64,000 nucleotides of DNA from NCBI GenBank assembly GCA_016841325.1, contig JAENZJ010000002.1, forward strand, positions 62,001 to 126,000, read 5' to 3'. Numbering within the stretch: position 1 is the first letter of the stretch; each line of letters begins with the position of its first letter. The notes under the pieces were generated by a model, which was given only the letters and a program-made list of their open reading frames with translations, was not told the DNA's origin and ran no database searches. This DNA is from Thermincola carboxydiphila (GTDB taxonomy: Bacteria > Bacillota > Thermincolia > Thermincolales > UBA2595). The position numbers and the translations under genes are program-made. This document shows, piece after piece, positions 1 through 8,515 of the stretch.

Positions 1-861
1 GGATTTACGGAATACTGCAGGTGTCAGGATGTTCCGGAAATCATCAGACTGACCCGGCCATACATGTGCAGCGGAGAAATTGCCGAATATCAGCTGGCTC
101 TCAGAAAAGCGGGCCTTTATTCAGGTGAAATAGACGGTGAATATGACCGGGAAACTGCTATTGCTGTAAAAAAATATCAGGCCCAAAACGGCCTCAGGTG
201 TGACGGGGAGATAGGTAATCAAACCCGCCAGGCTTTGGCCCATCAATTTGAGGCTGCAGGTGCAAATACTGCAGAAAGGGCGGCGCCACAGGGTACTGTT
301 GAACTGGTTATCAATGTGGAGAGGCAGACCCTTACTGTTTATGATGACAAGAAAAAATTCAAGGTCTATCATGTTGCCGTTGGTAAAAAAGAAACACCGA
401 CACCTATCGGTGTGTGGAAAATAAAGCGCAAGGCCAAAAACTGGGGTACCGGTTTTGGTTCCAGGTGGATGGGTCTGAATGTACCCTGGGGGATATATGG
501 TATTCACGGGACCAACAAGCCCTGGTCAATTGGGACACGTGCCAGTCACGGGTGTATCAGGATGATAAACCGGGATGTTGAAGAACTTTATGAATGGGTA
601 AAGCCCGGTACTGTTGTCAGAATAGAGGGCAGGCTCTATCCGGCATTGTATGAACACCGCGACAAGGTTCACCGGGGACACAAAGGAAGTGTCGTCATGG
701 AAGTACAGAAGGGCCTTATCAGGGAAGGTTATCTCAAGGGACCTGTTGACGGCATATTTGGCGGCGGCACGGAAGCCGCCCTGAAGGAACTGCAAAAAGA
801 ACGGGGTTTTGAGGTGACAGGTCAGGTTGATGTGGATATATGGGGAGTTCTTGGGTTATAA
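1..861 (+). CDS. L,D-transpeptidase (YkuD family) with two peptidoglycan-binding domains, 5' partial
   Basis: This enzyme cross-links peptidoglycan stem peptides (3-3 links) outside the membrane. The frame is open back to base 1, and the PG_binding_1-like domain already starts before the first ATG (base 64; LTRPYM at about 49-66), so the true start lies upstream of the window. After that N-terminal binding domain comes a YkuD catalytic domain (about bases 297-645). It carries GIYGIHGT and then SHGCIRM, the His...SHGCxR signature with the catalytic Cys. A second peptidoglycan-binding repeat occupies the C-terminus (about 685-858). The domain calls rest on motifs. Substrate and any sporulation role are unknown. 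A terminator follows. Confidence 0.88.
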   Translation, partial: GFTEYCRCQDVPEIIRLTRPYMCSGEIAEYQLALRKAGLYSGEIDGEYDRETAIAVKKYQAQNGLRCDGEIGNQTRQALAHQFEAAGANTAERAAPQGTVELVINVERQTLTVYDDKKKFKVYHVAVGKKETPTPIGVWKIKRKAKNWGTGFGSRWMGLNVPWGIYGIHGTNKPWSIGTRASHGCIRMINRDVEELYEWVKPGTVVRIEGRLYPALYEHRDKVHRGHKGSVVMEVQKGLIREGYLKGPVDGIFGGGTEAALKELQKERGFEVTGQVDVDIWGVLGL

Positions 862-868
862 GAGTAAA

Positions 869-899
869 AAGGGCCATTGACAGGCCCTTGTTTGTTTTA
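869..899 (+). terminator. Rho-independent terminator after the L,D-transpeptidase gene
   Basis: AAGGGCC (869-875) pairs with GGCCCTT (883-889) across a 7-nt loop, followed by GTTTGTTTT. It lies 7 bases after the stop codon. Confidence 0.8.
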
Positions 900-931
900 A
901 CTCTGTTGATCAGGAGGGGATAAGGGATTAT

Positions 932-938
932 TGTCGAA
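932..938. promoter_or_regulatory. Possible Spo0A box upstream of the polysaccharide deacetylase
   Basis: TGTCGAA matches the core of the 0A box (TGNCGAA) and sits 53 bases before the deacetylase ATG. A 7-mer of this kind occurs by chance, so this is only a candidate. Confidence 0.3.
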
Positions 939-990
939 TAGAAAGATATTGATTCAATAAAACAATTCTCAAAAGCGGGGTAACCGGTTT

Positions 991-1683
991 ATGACAAGAT
1001 ACGGGATAAGAAATGCAGTACCTTTCCTTACTGCTGCCCTGGCAGTATCTTATTTTTGCCTTAATCTTGTTTACTATTTTATTCCTCCTGTTATTTACCG
1101 CGGAATCACCGATGAAAAGATAGTTGCTTTGACTTTTGACGACGGTCCGGACCCCCGTTATTCACCTGAGATTGTCAGGATACTCGATGATTACCAGGTA
1201 AAGGCCACATTTTTTGTGGTGGGGGAACAGGTGGAGAAATACCCTGAACTGCTTCAAATGGAATCTGATGCCGGTCACGAAATAGCAAACCATTCTTATA
1301 CTCACCGCAACATGGATACCCTGGACCGGATCTCGGTAAGGGATGAAATAACAAGAACCAATGGAATAATATACAGGTATACCGGGCAGGATGTAAAGTG
1401 GTTTCGCCCGCCCCGCCGTAAATATGACCTTAAGGTAAAACAGGAAACAAAATACCAGGGGATGGACACGGTATTATGGACTTCAGTTGCAGAGACCAAG
1501 AGGACAAATGACTCTGAGGAGATGGCATTAAGGGTAGCACAACAAGTCAGGCCGGGAGGAATAGTCCTGCTCCATGACAGCCGCCTGGACAGGACCCTAA
1601 CAGTTGAAGCCCTGCCCAGGATTATAGAAATCCTGCAGAAACAAGGCTACAGGTTTGTAACCCTGTCTGAAATGCTGGAATAA
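991..1683 (+). CDS. Polysaccharide deacetylase (NodB/PdaA family), membrane-anchored
   Basis: This is a metal-dependent deacetylase of N-acetylated cell-wall sugars (CE4 family), probably acting outside the membrane. An N-terminal hydrophobic helix (about residues 8-30) would anchor it. The NodB motifs are visible in order: TFDDGPDP (motif 1, metal and base Asp residues), HSYTHRNMD (motif 2, metal His residues), RPPRRKYD (motif 3 region) and LLHDS (motif 5). Length (230 aa) fits the spore-forming Firmicutes PdaA/PdaB-like group. It lies between a peptidoglycan transpeptidase and an AlkP-like membrane protein, which supports a cell-wall role. The ribosome binding site is weak. The substrate (muramic-lactam or cortex versus other glycans) cannot be told from sequence. 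Confidence 0.88.
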   Translation: MTRYGIRNAVPFLTAALAVSYFCLNLVYYFIPPVIYRGITDEKIVALTFDDGPDPRYSPEIVRILDDYQVKATFFVVGEQVEKYPELLQMESDAGHEIANHSYTHRNMDTLDRISVRDEITRTNGIIYRYTGQDVKWFRPPRRKYDLKVKQETKYQGMDTVLWTSVAETKRTNDSEEMALRVAQQVRPGGIVLLHDSRLDRTLTVEALPRIIEILQKQGYRFVTLSEMLE

Positions 1684-1733
1684 AGAATGTGGTTTCCGGA
1701 GGGTCTGAACCCGGCCGGTTAAGGAGAGGTATC

Positions 1734-4046
1734 ATGTTAGCCAAGGTGCGGTTTTTCACAGAAATAATAAAGGTACGGATTTTGGCATTAATAATAATTG
1801 GAGGGGTTTTTTTGGCCTGTCCGGGTCTGTCCGGGCCTGCTGCTGCTTCTCCGCAGGGAGCTTCCGGCAATGGCGGCGGCAGGGTAATTATGGTGGTAAT
1901 TGACCGCATAACCTGGGAGGATTTAATCAAAGCAGATGTTCCGGTAATGAAAAGACTGGCTTTAACCGGTACAGTCGGATTAATGACAACCAACCCTGCA
2001 GCCGGAGGAGTCAGGGAGCCTGTCAACACCTATGCTGTCATTGGAGCAGGGACAAAGATCCTTGGCGGCTCTTCGGGTGACTTGGGGTTTAACCTGGCTG
2101 AACCTGTGGAGAATGATACAGCCGGACATGCTTATTACAGGCGTACCGGGGTCCGGGCCGGTAAAGGTCAGGTGGTCCACCTTGGGATTGCCGTAATGGA
2201 AAAAGCTAATCAGGGGCAGAGATATAACTTTAGTATTGGTACTATTGGAACAGTCTTGCACAATAACGGGAAGAAAACTGCGGTACTGGGAAACGCGGAC
2301 CTGCCTGACACCAGGGACCCCCGAAAGGGCAGGCGCCGCCAGGTAGTGAGTATTTCTATGGATGCTAACGGCATAACGGACCTGGGCGATGTTTCGGCTA
2401 GGACATACAGGCCGGACCCCGGGAGTCCGGCAGGGATTCGGACAAATTTCACATACATTTTAAATGCATTTGACCATCTTGCCGGCAGTGCTGATTTTAT
2501 AGTTATAGAAACCGGTGATACCTCACGGATTGATGATAAGGCATTGATATTAGATGATGAAATAATGCAGCAACACAGGCGGGGGGCCTTAGAAAGGGCA
2601 GATGGTTTCCTGGGCCGGCTTATTGAGGGAATTGACCTGTCGAAAGACCTCCTGATGATTGTAGTGCCGGGACCACCGGGGGAAGCCATCAGTGCGGGAA
2701 ACCTGGTGACTCCCTTTATAATGGCCGGTAAGGGTGTTGCCCAGGGACCGGCATGGTCAGGTACGGTCAAAAGGCCGGGGCTGATTGCCAATGTCGATAT
2801 AGCCTCTACTGTAATAGGATTCTTTGGCCTTAAGGGAAAGGCCGGAAGTGCCGGGGGAGAGGAAGTACTTTTAGCTGGTCAGGATATTAACAGCCTGAAA
2901 AGCAGCGGGTGGAGGTCCGGCCAGGGTGATGTCCTTGACGCAGTAAGCCGGCTTAATGAAGACCTGGTGTTTACTGCCAGGGCCCGGAAACCACTGGTCA
3001 GGGGATATCTGAATACAGAGCTAGTGGTCATAATTACTTGTTCACTGGCTGTCGGGCTGCGGATTCCACTGGCCAGGCGGTTAGTACCACTGCTGGTGGC
3101 CCTGACAGTGGTTCCCGCAGTTTTATTATGGGTAAATTTACTGCCTCGTCCCGGGATGCTGCTGCTGATAGCTGAAGTTGTGGCCCTCACAGCAGCTGTC
3201 ACATACATTGTGATTAAGCTGTTTCCCCCGGGTTCACTGGCTCCTTTTGCCGTCACAACAGGGCTGACTGCCCTGATGATTACTGCGGACCTGTTTGCCG
3301 GTGCTCCCCTGGGGAAGACTTCTCCCATGAGTTATGATGCTATGGCGGGGGCCAGATTCTATGGGATTGGTAACGAGTACATGGGTGTCCTGATAGGTGC
3401 AGCCCTAGTGTTCAGCGGGCTGTTTCTGGATGCCGTAAGACAGTCATATTACAAGTGGGTTAAGGTTTTTATAGCATTCTTTTACTTTGCGGTGATCTTC
3501 GCTATAGCAGCGCCTGTTCTGGGAACAAATGCAGGTGGGACTATTGCTGCTGTCGCAGGCCTGAGTACTGCCGGGATGGTCGTTTTTGGAGCCGGTATCA
3601 ATAAAAAAACTGTCCTGGCAGTTTCGGCAGCGATTATTCTCAGTATAACCGGCTTTGCTGTTCATGATATGACCAGGGCAGTAGAAGTACAGACCCATAT
3701 CGGAAGGACTATTGGCCTGATAAACGATAACGGTTTTGCGGAGCTGAGTAACATTATCACCAGAAAATTGGCCGTAAATCTCAGGCTTTTAAAAACTACT
3801 GCCTGGAGCTGGTTTTTCTTTAGCAGTATTTTGGCTATACTTGTGTTAAGGAAAAAACTGCCGGGTGAATTTGCACTACTCTGCAGGCAGCATCCTTGGT
3901 TTACTAAAATACTTACTCCGGTATTAATTGCCAGTTTTTTTGCCCTGGTGTTTAATGATTCCGGCATTGTGGCTGCAGCTACAATGATAATTTTTGCAGT
4001 AGCGCCATTTCTGGCCGGTCTGGCCCTGGCAGTCTCTCGGAAATGA
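1734..4046 (+). CDS. Secreted/membrane AlkP-superfamily-like protein with C-terminal multi-pass membrane domain
   Basis: I do not recognise a named family. The start at 1734 is chosen because AAGGAGAGG lies just upstream (1721-1729); an in-frame codon at 1689 has no such site. A signal-like hydrophobic segment (residues about 14-32) is followed by an extracellular half. That half opens with VIMVVIDRITWEDL and later has VTPFIMAGKGVAQG and ANVDIASTVIGFFGL. These resemble the alkaline-phosphatase/phosphopentomutase superfamily core (metal Asp near the N-terminus, 'TPFI..GKG', 'DIA.TV'). Several usual metal ligands are not obvious, so it may be degenerate. The second half (about residues 430-770) has around nine hydrophobic segments. 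The last codons (AAA TGA) fall inside a dispersed repeat that continues downstream. Confidence 0.6.
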   Translation: MLAKVRFFTEIIKVRILALIIIGGVFLACPGLSGPAAASPQGASGNGGGRVIMVVIDRITWEDLIKADVPVMKRLALTGTVGLMTTNPAAGGVREPVNTYAVIGAGTKILGGSSGDLGFNLAEPVENDTAGHAYYRRTGVRAGKGQVVHLGIAVMEKANQGQRYNFSIGTIGTVLHNNGKKTAVLGNADLPDTRDPRKGRRRQVVSISMDANGITDLGDVSARTYRPDPGSPAGIRTNFTYILNAFDHLAGSADFIVIETGDTSRIDDKALILDDEIMQQHRRGALERADGFLGRLIEGIDLSKDLLMIVVPGPPGEAISAGNLVTPFIMAGKGVAQGPAWSGTVKRPGLIANVDIASTVIGFFGLKGKAGSAGGEEVLLAGQDINSLKSSGWRSGQGDVLDAVSRLNEDLVFTARARKPLVRGYLNTELVVIITCSLAVGLRIPLARRLVPLLVALTVVPAVLLWVNLLPRPGMLLLIAEVVALTAAVTYIVIKLFPPGSLAPFAVTTGLTALMITADLFAGAPLGKTSPMSYDAMAGARFYGIGNEYMGVLIGAALVFSGLFLDAVRQSYYKWVKVFIAFFYFAVIFAIAAPVLGTNAGGTIAAVAGLSTAGMVVFGAGINKKTVLAVSAAIILSITGFAVHDMTRAVEVQTHIGRTIGLINDNGFAELSNIITRKLAVNLRLLKTTAWSWFFFSSILAILVLRKKLPGEFALLCRQHPWFTKILTPVLIASFFALVFNDSGIVAAATMIIFAVAPFLAGLALAVSRK

Positions 4047-4185
4047 CCGTGGGCGCAAATGGTGAGCCATTGGACCAATTTTCCGCACTGCCCCAGTCAT
4101 TTCCGGAGCCTGCCGTGAAGGCAAAAACAAAAATTCCAAGGCGCAAAGCCTTGAACATAAAGGGAATTCAAATTCTTAGAGATTT
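4039..4185 (+). repeat. Dispersed structured repeat, copy A
   Basis: The whole gap between the AlkP-like gene and the phosphodiesterase gene resembles the gap before ahcY (52093-52450). Left blocks 4039-4090 and 52093-52143 share GGAAATGA, CGTGGGC, ATGGTGAGC and ATTTTC..CACTG. Right blocks from 4101 and 52366 share GAAGCCTGC/GGAGCCTGC, AAAACAAAAA, TCCAAGG, GCAAAGCC and TGAACATAA. Within copy A, 4039-4047 pairs with 4096-4104 to form a stem. The repeat supplies the stop codon of the upstream gene. Confidence 0.75.
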
Positions 4186-4203
4186 TCATAGGAGGGGGAT
4201 ACG

Positions 4204-4752
4204 ATGAAAATTGGCATACTCAGTGATACCCACGGGTCGGCTGCTGCCTGGGAACTGGTATTAAAGGTCATAGGGAAGTGTGACTTGTTGATCCATGCAG
4301 GTGATTTACTTTATCACGGGCCGCGAAATCAGCTTCCTGAGGGATATGACCCCCAGAGGCTGGCCGGACTTATCAACGAGTCAGGGGTACCGGTACTGAT
4401 TTCCCGCGGGAACTGTGATGCTGAAATTGACGGACTGCTGATTAACTATCCGGTACAGGCGCCTTACGTGTTGGCATATATAAACGGTAAATCAGTACTG
4501 GTAACTCACGGTCAGGACCTGGGCGAAAAAGGGATAGCGGGTTTGGCAGAAACCTTCAGGGCAGATATTTTTATAAGCGGTCACACCCATGTACCACTGC
4601 TGGAAAAGGATACTTCCGGCATATACCTGAACCCCGGAAGCTGTGCACTGCCAAAAAGCGATGCCGGGCCAACTGCAGCGGTCTGGCAGGATGATGAAAT
4701 ATTATTGATTGCTCTTGAGAGTGGTAATACTATCAAAAAAACAGTGATATGA
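4204..4752 (+). CDS. YfcE/MJ0936-type phosphodiesterase (metallophosphoesterase)
   Basis: A small calcineurin-like phosphoesterase with a two-metal active site, of the family tested in vitro on phosphodiester substrates such as bis-pNPP; the natural substrate is usually unknown. The motifs are all present: SDTHG near the N-terminus, HAGDLLYHG, SRGNCD, THGQ and SGHTHVP. The 182-residue length is normal for the YfcE group. The start follows GGAGGGGG. The gene lies 25 bases before hslO and is probably co-transcribed with it. No signal peptide is seen, so it should be cytoplasmic. Confidence 0.9.
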   Translation: MKIGILSDTHGSAAAWELVLKVIGKCDLLIHAGDLLYHGPRNQLPEGYDPQRLAGLINESGVPVLISRGNCDAEIDGLLINYPVQAPYVLAYINGKSVLVTHGQDLGEKGIAGLAETFRADIFISGHTHVPLLEKDTSGIYLNPGSCALPKSDAGPTAAVWQDDEILLIALESGNTIKKTVI

Positions 4753-4777
4753 AATTCTTTAAAGCAGGAGGATTTTA

Positions 4778-5656
4778 ATGAGTGATTATCTTGTGGTAGG
4801 AACTGACAAAAAGGATTATTTCAGGGCTTATGCTGCTGTAACCACAGGAATTGCTGAGGAAGCAAGGAGGAGGCACGGCACTTCACCTACAGCATCTGCG
4901 GCGCTGGGGCGGGCGCTGACGGCGGGTGTGCTCATGTCTGCCAATCTCAAGGGAGACGACCTCCTGACAATAAGGATAATCGGTGACGGCCCCATCGGAG
5001 TACTGGTGGTTACTTCAGATTCTGCCGGGAATGTCAGGGGTTATGCTCAAAATCCCAAGGCAGACCTGCCGTCCCGGGACGGAAAGCTGGATGTAGGCAG
5101 GCTGGTCGGGGAAAACGGTGAGTTATATGTAACTAAAAACATGGGCCTGAAAGACCCCTATACAGGCAGTGTCCCAATTGTATCAGGAGAGATAGGTGAA
5201 GATATTGCATACTACTATGCCAAGTCAGAGCAAACACCTTCTGCAGTGGCGCTGGGAGTGCTGGTAGATACAGATACAACCGTCAGAGCTGCTGGAGGTT
5301 ACCTTGTCCAGGCCTTTCCAGGAGCCGGGGCAGATGAACTGGCTGCTCTTGAGGAACGGGCCCTGTCTTTACCCAGCATCAGTTCCCTTATTAATGAAGG
5401 GGCCGCCCCTGAAGACATTTTAAAGATGCTCCTGGGAGAACAGGATTTTGTGGAGCTGGACAGGAGGCCTGTCGGTTTCCTGTGCCGGTGTTCCAGGGAA
5501 AAAATTGAACAGGTACTTATTGGTATGGGAGAAAAAGAAATACGGGAAATCATTCAAAGCCGGAAAAGGGCCGAAATACGGTGCCATTTTTGTAATGAGA
5601 CGTACTATTTTGAAAAACATGAGATGGAGAAACTTCTTGAAGAGGCAAAAAGCTAA
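4778..5656 (+). CDS. hslO: Redox-regulated chaperone Hsp33
   Basis: Hsp33 is a cytoplasmic holdase that is switched on by oxidation. The N-terminal folding domain is followed by the C-terminal redox switch: a CxC (FLCRCSRE) and a CxxC (CHFCNE) that bind one zinc in the reduced state. Length (292 aa) is standard. AGCAGGAGG precedes the ATG. The gene is downstream of the phosphodiesterase gene and ends before two hairpins that separate it from the oppositely oriented rpmB. Confidence 0.96.
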   Translation: MSDYLVVGTDKKDYFRAYAAVTTGIAEEARRRHGTSPTASAALGRALTAGVLMSANLKGDDLLTIRIIGDGPIGVLVVTSDSAGNVRGYAQNPKADLPSRDGKLDVGRLVGENGELYVTKNMGLKDPYTGSVPIVSGEIGEDIAYYYAKSEQTPSAVALGVLVDTDTTVRAAGGYLVQAFPGAGADELAALEERALSLPSISSLINEGAAPEDILKMLLGEQDFVELDRRPVGFLCRCSREKIEQVLIGMGEKEIREIIQSRKRAEIRCHFCNETYYFEKHEMEKLLEEAKS

Positions 5657-5662
5657 AAAAAT

Positions 5663-5690
5663 GAAGTACTTCCCCAAAAGGAAGTACTTC
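5663..5690 (-). terminator. Perfect 11-bp hairpin between hslO and rpmB
   Basis: Bases 5663-5673 pair exactly with 5680-5690 across a 6-nt loop. On the plus strand no T-run follows. On the minus strand the hairpin is followed by ATTTTTTAGC, so it looks like a second terminator for rpmB transcription. It may still stabilise the hslO mRNA end. Confidence 0.55.
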
Positions 5691-5693
5691 TGC

Positions 5694-5723
5694 AAAAAAC
5701 TAAAAGCCACTTGTGAGTGGCTT
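5694..5723 (-). terminator. Terminator for rpmB
   Basis: AAGCCACT (5704-5711) pairs with AGTGGCTT (5716-5723) over a 4-nt loop. Read on the minus strand it is followed by TTAGTTTTTTGC, a normal T-tract. Confidence 0.7.
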
Positions 5724-5792
5724 ACAGCTTAGAACCAATTTGTCCTTTTATATATTCTATATTACCGTGTACAACAATACTTCAGTGGATAG

Positions 5793-5981
5793 CTATACTG
5801 CCCTGGTAACTTTTCCGGAACGGAGGCACCTTGTACATACGTTTATCCTGGTAGGAGTCCCGTTAACCAGGGCGCGCACTCTTTGAATGTTTGGTGACCA
5901 TGTTCTTTTGGTACGGATATGGGAGTGACTGAGCTTGATTCCGGTTTTTACTCCTTTACCGCAGATTTCACATTTAGCCAC
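5793..5981 (-). CDS. rpmB: 50S ribosomal protein L28
   Basis: A 62-residue protein of the large ribosomal subunit. It has the L28 pattern: a zinc-ribbon-type N-terminus (CEICGKG), the basic centre (SHSHIRTKRTWSPNIQ) and a C-terminal CTRC pair, so this is the four-Cys (zinc-binding) form. It starts with GTG after GGAGGTG. It is monocistronic and has its own promoter and tandem downstream hairpins. Its place next to the Asp23-like and FakA genes matches Bacillus. Confidence 0.97.
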   Translation of the reverse strand: MAKCEICGKGVKTGIKLSHSHIRTKRTWSPNIQRVRALVNGTPTRINVCTRCLRSGKVTRAV

Positions 5982-6017
5982 GGAGATCCACCTCCTTCAT
6001 GAATTCATAGCTTTTCT

Positions 6018-6046
6018 ATTGTAACAAATAAATGGATTTTATGCAA
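6018..6046 (-). promoter_or_regulatory. Sigma-A-type promoter for rpmB
   Basis: On the minus strand TTGCAT (6046-6041), a 17-base spacer and TACAAT (6023-6018) form a near-consensus promoter about 40 bases before the GTG start. Confidence 0.65.
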
Positions 6047-6185
6047 GTGCAGAGAAATTATTAATTCCTAAATAATTAGTAAAGAAGGATTTACACCGGG
6101 TTTTATAGAAAATGTAAATAAAAGATAACTGAATAAATAAATATAATATATAGGGAATGAATGTGTTTAAAAAGGAGGGCAAGGT

Positions 6186-6383
6186 ATGTTTAGAAAGGAA
6201 ATGTCTATACTTGAGGCCCTGCAAGCTCACCCCAAGGCGAAAGAAATTTTCAGACAGCACGGCATGGCCTGTTTAAGCTGTATGGGCGCTGTGCAGGAAT
6301 CTATTGAGGCCGGCGCCAACATGCATGGTATTGATATTGATGTCCTGCTGAAGGACCTGAATTCACTGGCAGACAAGTCTTAA
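6186..6383 (+). CDS. DUF1858-type small redox-disulfide protein
   Basis: A 65-residue protein with the DUF1858 layout: an N-terminal 'IL..HP.A..IF..HGM.C..C' stretch. Here it is ILEALQAHP followed by HGMACLSC, with a CxxC pair at about residues 32-35. The family is named for its link to hybrid-cluster proteins and a predicted redox disulfide; no reaction is established. AAAGGAGGG precedes the ATG. It is followed by its own terminator and lies between rpmB and the Asp23-like gene. Confidence 0.8.
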   Translation: MFRKEMSILEALQAHPKAKEIFRQHGMACLSCMGAVQESIEAGANMHGIDIDVLLKDLNSLADKS

Positions 6384-6416
6384 GTCTGCTGCGTGGGTTT
6401 TTTGGCAGACAAATAA

Positions 6417-6442
6417 AGATGAGGGGGGACCTCATCTTTTTT
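6417..6442 (+). terminator. Terminator after the DUF1858 gene
   Basis: AGATGAGG (6417-6424) pairs with CCTCATCT (6430-6437) over a 5-nt loop and is followed by TTTTT. Confidence 0.85.
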
Positions 6443-6474
6443 CGCTAAAAACTGCCTGAAGGGAGTTGGTTATT

Positions 6475-6825
6475 TTGAGTAATCACAGTGATATAGGAGC
6501 AGTTAATATATCCGAAGAAGTTATTGCAACCATTGCGGGTGTCACCGCAGTAGAGTGCTACGGACTGGTTGGCATGGCATCCAGGAAACTAAAGGACGGA
6601 ATCTACCAGATACTTGGAAAAGAGGATATCAAAAAAGGGGTAGAGGTTTCCATTGACGGCCGTGAGGTGACCCTCAACCTTTATATAGTTGTGGGTTATG
6701 GTGTAAATATTGCCGAAGTTGCCAAAAATGTTATTGAACGTGTTAAATACAGTGTGGAAAATCAAACAGGACTGGTTGTCAAGAAAATTAATATCAATGT
6801 TCAGGGTGTTAGACTGAATACTTGA
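6475..6825 (+). CDS. Asp23/Gls24 family protein (YloU-like)
   Basis: A small protein of the Asp23/Gls24 (DUF322) family, linked to envelope stress in Firmicutes and found directly before fakA in many genomes. The family core is clear: ISEEVIATIAGVTAVECYGLVGM at the N-terminus, then GREVTLNLYIVVGYGVNI and a C-terminal VKKININVQGV. I place the start at the TTG at 6475 because GAAGGGAG lies about 10 bases upstream; an earlier TTG at 6466 is too close to it. It is probably co-transcribed with the FakA gene 26 bases downstream. Confidence 0.9.
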   Translation: MSNHSDIGAVNISEEVIATIAGVTAVECYGLVGMASRKLKDGIYQILGKEDIKKGVEVSIDGREVTLNLYIVVGYGVNIAEVAKNVIERVKYSVENQTGLVVKKININVQGVRLNT

Positions 6826-6851
6826 ATGTCAGCTTCAGGGGAGGTACATAA

Positions 6852-8471
6852 GTGGAAATTGATTGTTTGAATGGCCATCATTTAAAGGCCATGCTGGATT
6901 CAGCATTGCTGTGTCTGGAAGATAAATATAAAACTATTGATTCCCTGAATGTTTTTCCTGTTCCTGACGGTGATACAGGCACCAACATGTACCTGACACT
7001 GGCTGCCGCTGTTGAAGAAGCTGCTAAAGCCGGCAGCAGTCCATCCACTGACGAGGTTGCCGAGGCTGCTGCCAGGGGTGCTTTGATGGGGGCCAGGGGT
7101 AATTCGGGAGTAATACTTTCCCAATTGTTGAGAGGCTTTGCCCTGGGACTAAAGGGAAAAGAAAATGCCACCGGGGAGGAATTTGCACAGGCCCTTGGTG
7201 AAGGAGTGAGAGTTGCCTTCAGAGCTGTTATGAAACCTGTTGAGGGTACTATATTGACTGTGGCCCGGGAAGCAGCGGCTGAGGCGGTCAGGGCTGCCGG
7301 GTATAATGCGCCTGTTGCGGGAATTCTTGACAAAGCCTGTTCTATTGCTGAGGCGACTCTAAACAGGACTCCTGATTTGCTGCCGGCCCTGAAAGAAGCC
7401 GGAGTTGTTGATGCAGGAGGTATGGGGTGGCTGGTCATATTAAGGGGTTTTTACCTGTCTCTTGGCGGAGAATACCCGGTATCTTCCGGAAAACCGGTAC
7501 CTGGTACCGAGCCGGACAAAAAAGACCAGGTCCACCCGGAAGGGAACCTTATTTTTCCTTACTGCACAGAGGTCCTTATCAGGACAAAATCGGCAGATTC
7601 AGATCTGCTCAGTGACCTCCTTGAAAACCTGGGTGACAGCCTGATAGTGGTTGACAGTGATGGCCTGACCAAGGTACACATTCATAGCAATCATCCCGGT
7701 GAAGTCCTTGAGGCATGTCTTAAATTTGGTTCTCTCACCAGGATTGCTGTAACCAACATGAACGAACAGGTAGAAACAGCTTTACAGGATAAACAGACAG
7801 GGCAGGGAGAAAAAAAGACCTTTGGTATCGTTTCTGTTGCATTTGGTGAAGGGATCAAAAGCATTATGGAAAGCCTGGGAGCAGATGTGGTTGTATATGG
7901 GGGGCAGACAATGAACCCCAGCACACAGGAACTGAAGGACGCGGTTGAGCAGGTCAATGCCGATACAGTCTTTATACTGCCAAATAACAGGAACATCATT
8001 ATGACAGCCGGACAGGTGAAACACCTGACAGACAGAAGAATTGAAGTCATACCTACCAAAACAATTCCACAGGGTATTTCTGCTCTCCTGGCGGTTTCTC
8101 CGGAGATGGGTATTGAAGCAAATGCCGGGCAGATGTGTGAAACCCTGCAGAATGTGAAGACAGGTGAAATAACATATGCTGTAAGGGATACAAGCTTTAA
8201 CGGGACGCAAGTGAAAGAGGGAAGTATTATTGGTTTGGCAGAAGATAAAATTGTTATTTCCGGAAAAGACATCCCCGAAACAGTGTCTGCTCTTTTGGAA
8301 ATTATGATAACTGATGATGAAGAGGTTTGTGCCCTGTATTATGGGGATCAGGTGACCAGGGAGGATGCTGAAAAGGTGCTGGGGATGCTTGAGGAACAGT
8401 TTCCCCGGATTGAATTTGAGCTGCACCGGGGAGGACAGCCACTGTATTATTATATAATATCTGTTGAATAG
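6852..8471 (+). CDS. fakA: Fatty acid kinase FakA (DhaL-domain protein, YloV)
   Basis: FakA phosphorylates a fatty acid carried by FakB, giving acyl-phosphate for the PlsX/PlsY phospholipid route. The N-terminal DhaL-like kinase domain has the metal/nucleotide motif NVFPVPDGDTGTNMY (about residues 34-48) and GARGNSGVILSQLLRG. The rest matches the FakA middle and C-terminal domains. The length of 539 aa is usual. It starts with GTG after GGGGAGG. A DegV/FakB gene follows 44 bases later, and plsX is about 22.6 kb downstream, which gives a coherent lipid context. Confidence 0.92.
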   Translation: MEIDCLNGHHLKAMLDSALLCLEDKYKTIDSLNVFPVPDGDTGTNMYLTLAAAVEEAAKAGSSPSTDEVAEAAARGALMGARGNSGVILSQLLRGFALGLKGKENATGEEFAQALGEGVRVAFRAVMKPVEGTILTVAREAAAEAVRAAGYNAPVAGILDKACSIAEATLNRTPDLLPALKEAGVVDAGGMGWLVILRGFYLSLGGEYPVSSGKPVPGTEPDKKDQVHPEGNLIFPYCTEVLIRTKSADSDLLSDLLENLGDSLIVVDSDGLTKVHIHSNHPGEVLEACLKFGSLTRIAVTNMNEQVETALQDKQTGQGEKKTFGIVSVAFGEGIKSIMESLGADVVVYGGQTMNPSTQELKDAVEQVNADTVFILPNNRNIIMTAGQVKHLTDRRIEVIPTKTIPQGISALLAVSPEMGIEANAGQMCETLQNVKTGEITYAVRDTSFNGTQVKEGSIIGLAEDKIVISGKDIPETVSALLEIMITDDEEVCALYYGDQVTREDAEKVLGMLEEQFPRIEFELHRGGQPLYYYIISVE

Positions 8472-8515
8472 GATTCTTTACCTCAGAGCCAATACCTTGA
8501 AAAGAGGGTTTTGAA

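Noticed and set aside
5448-5732. 94-codon plus-strand frame at the end of hslO
   Set aside because: It lies in another frame of hslO and runs through the two hairpins.
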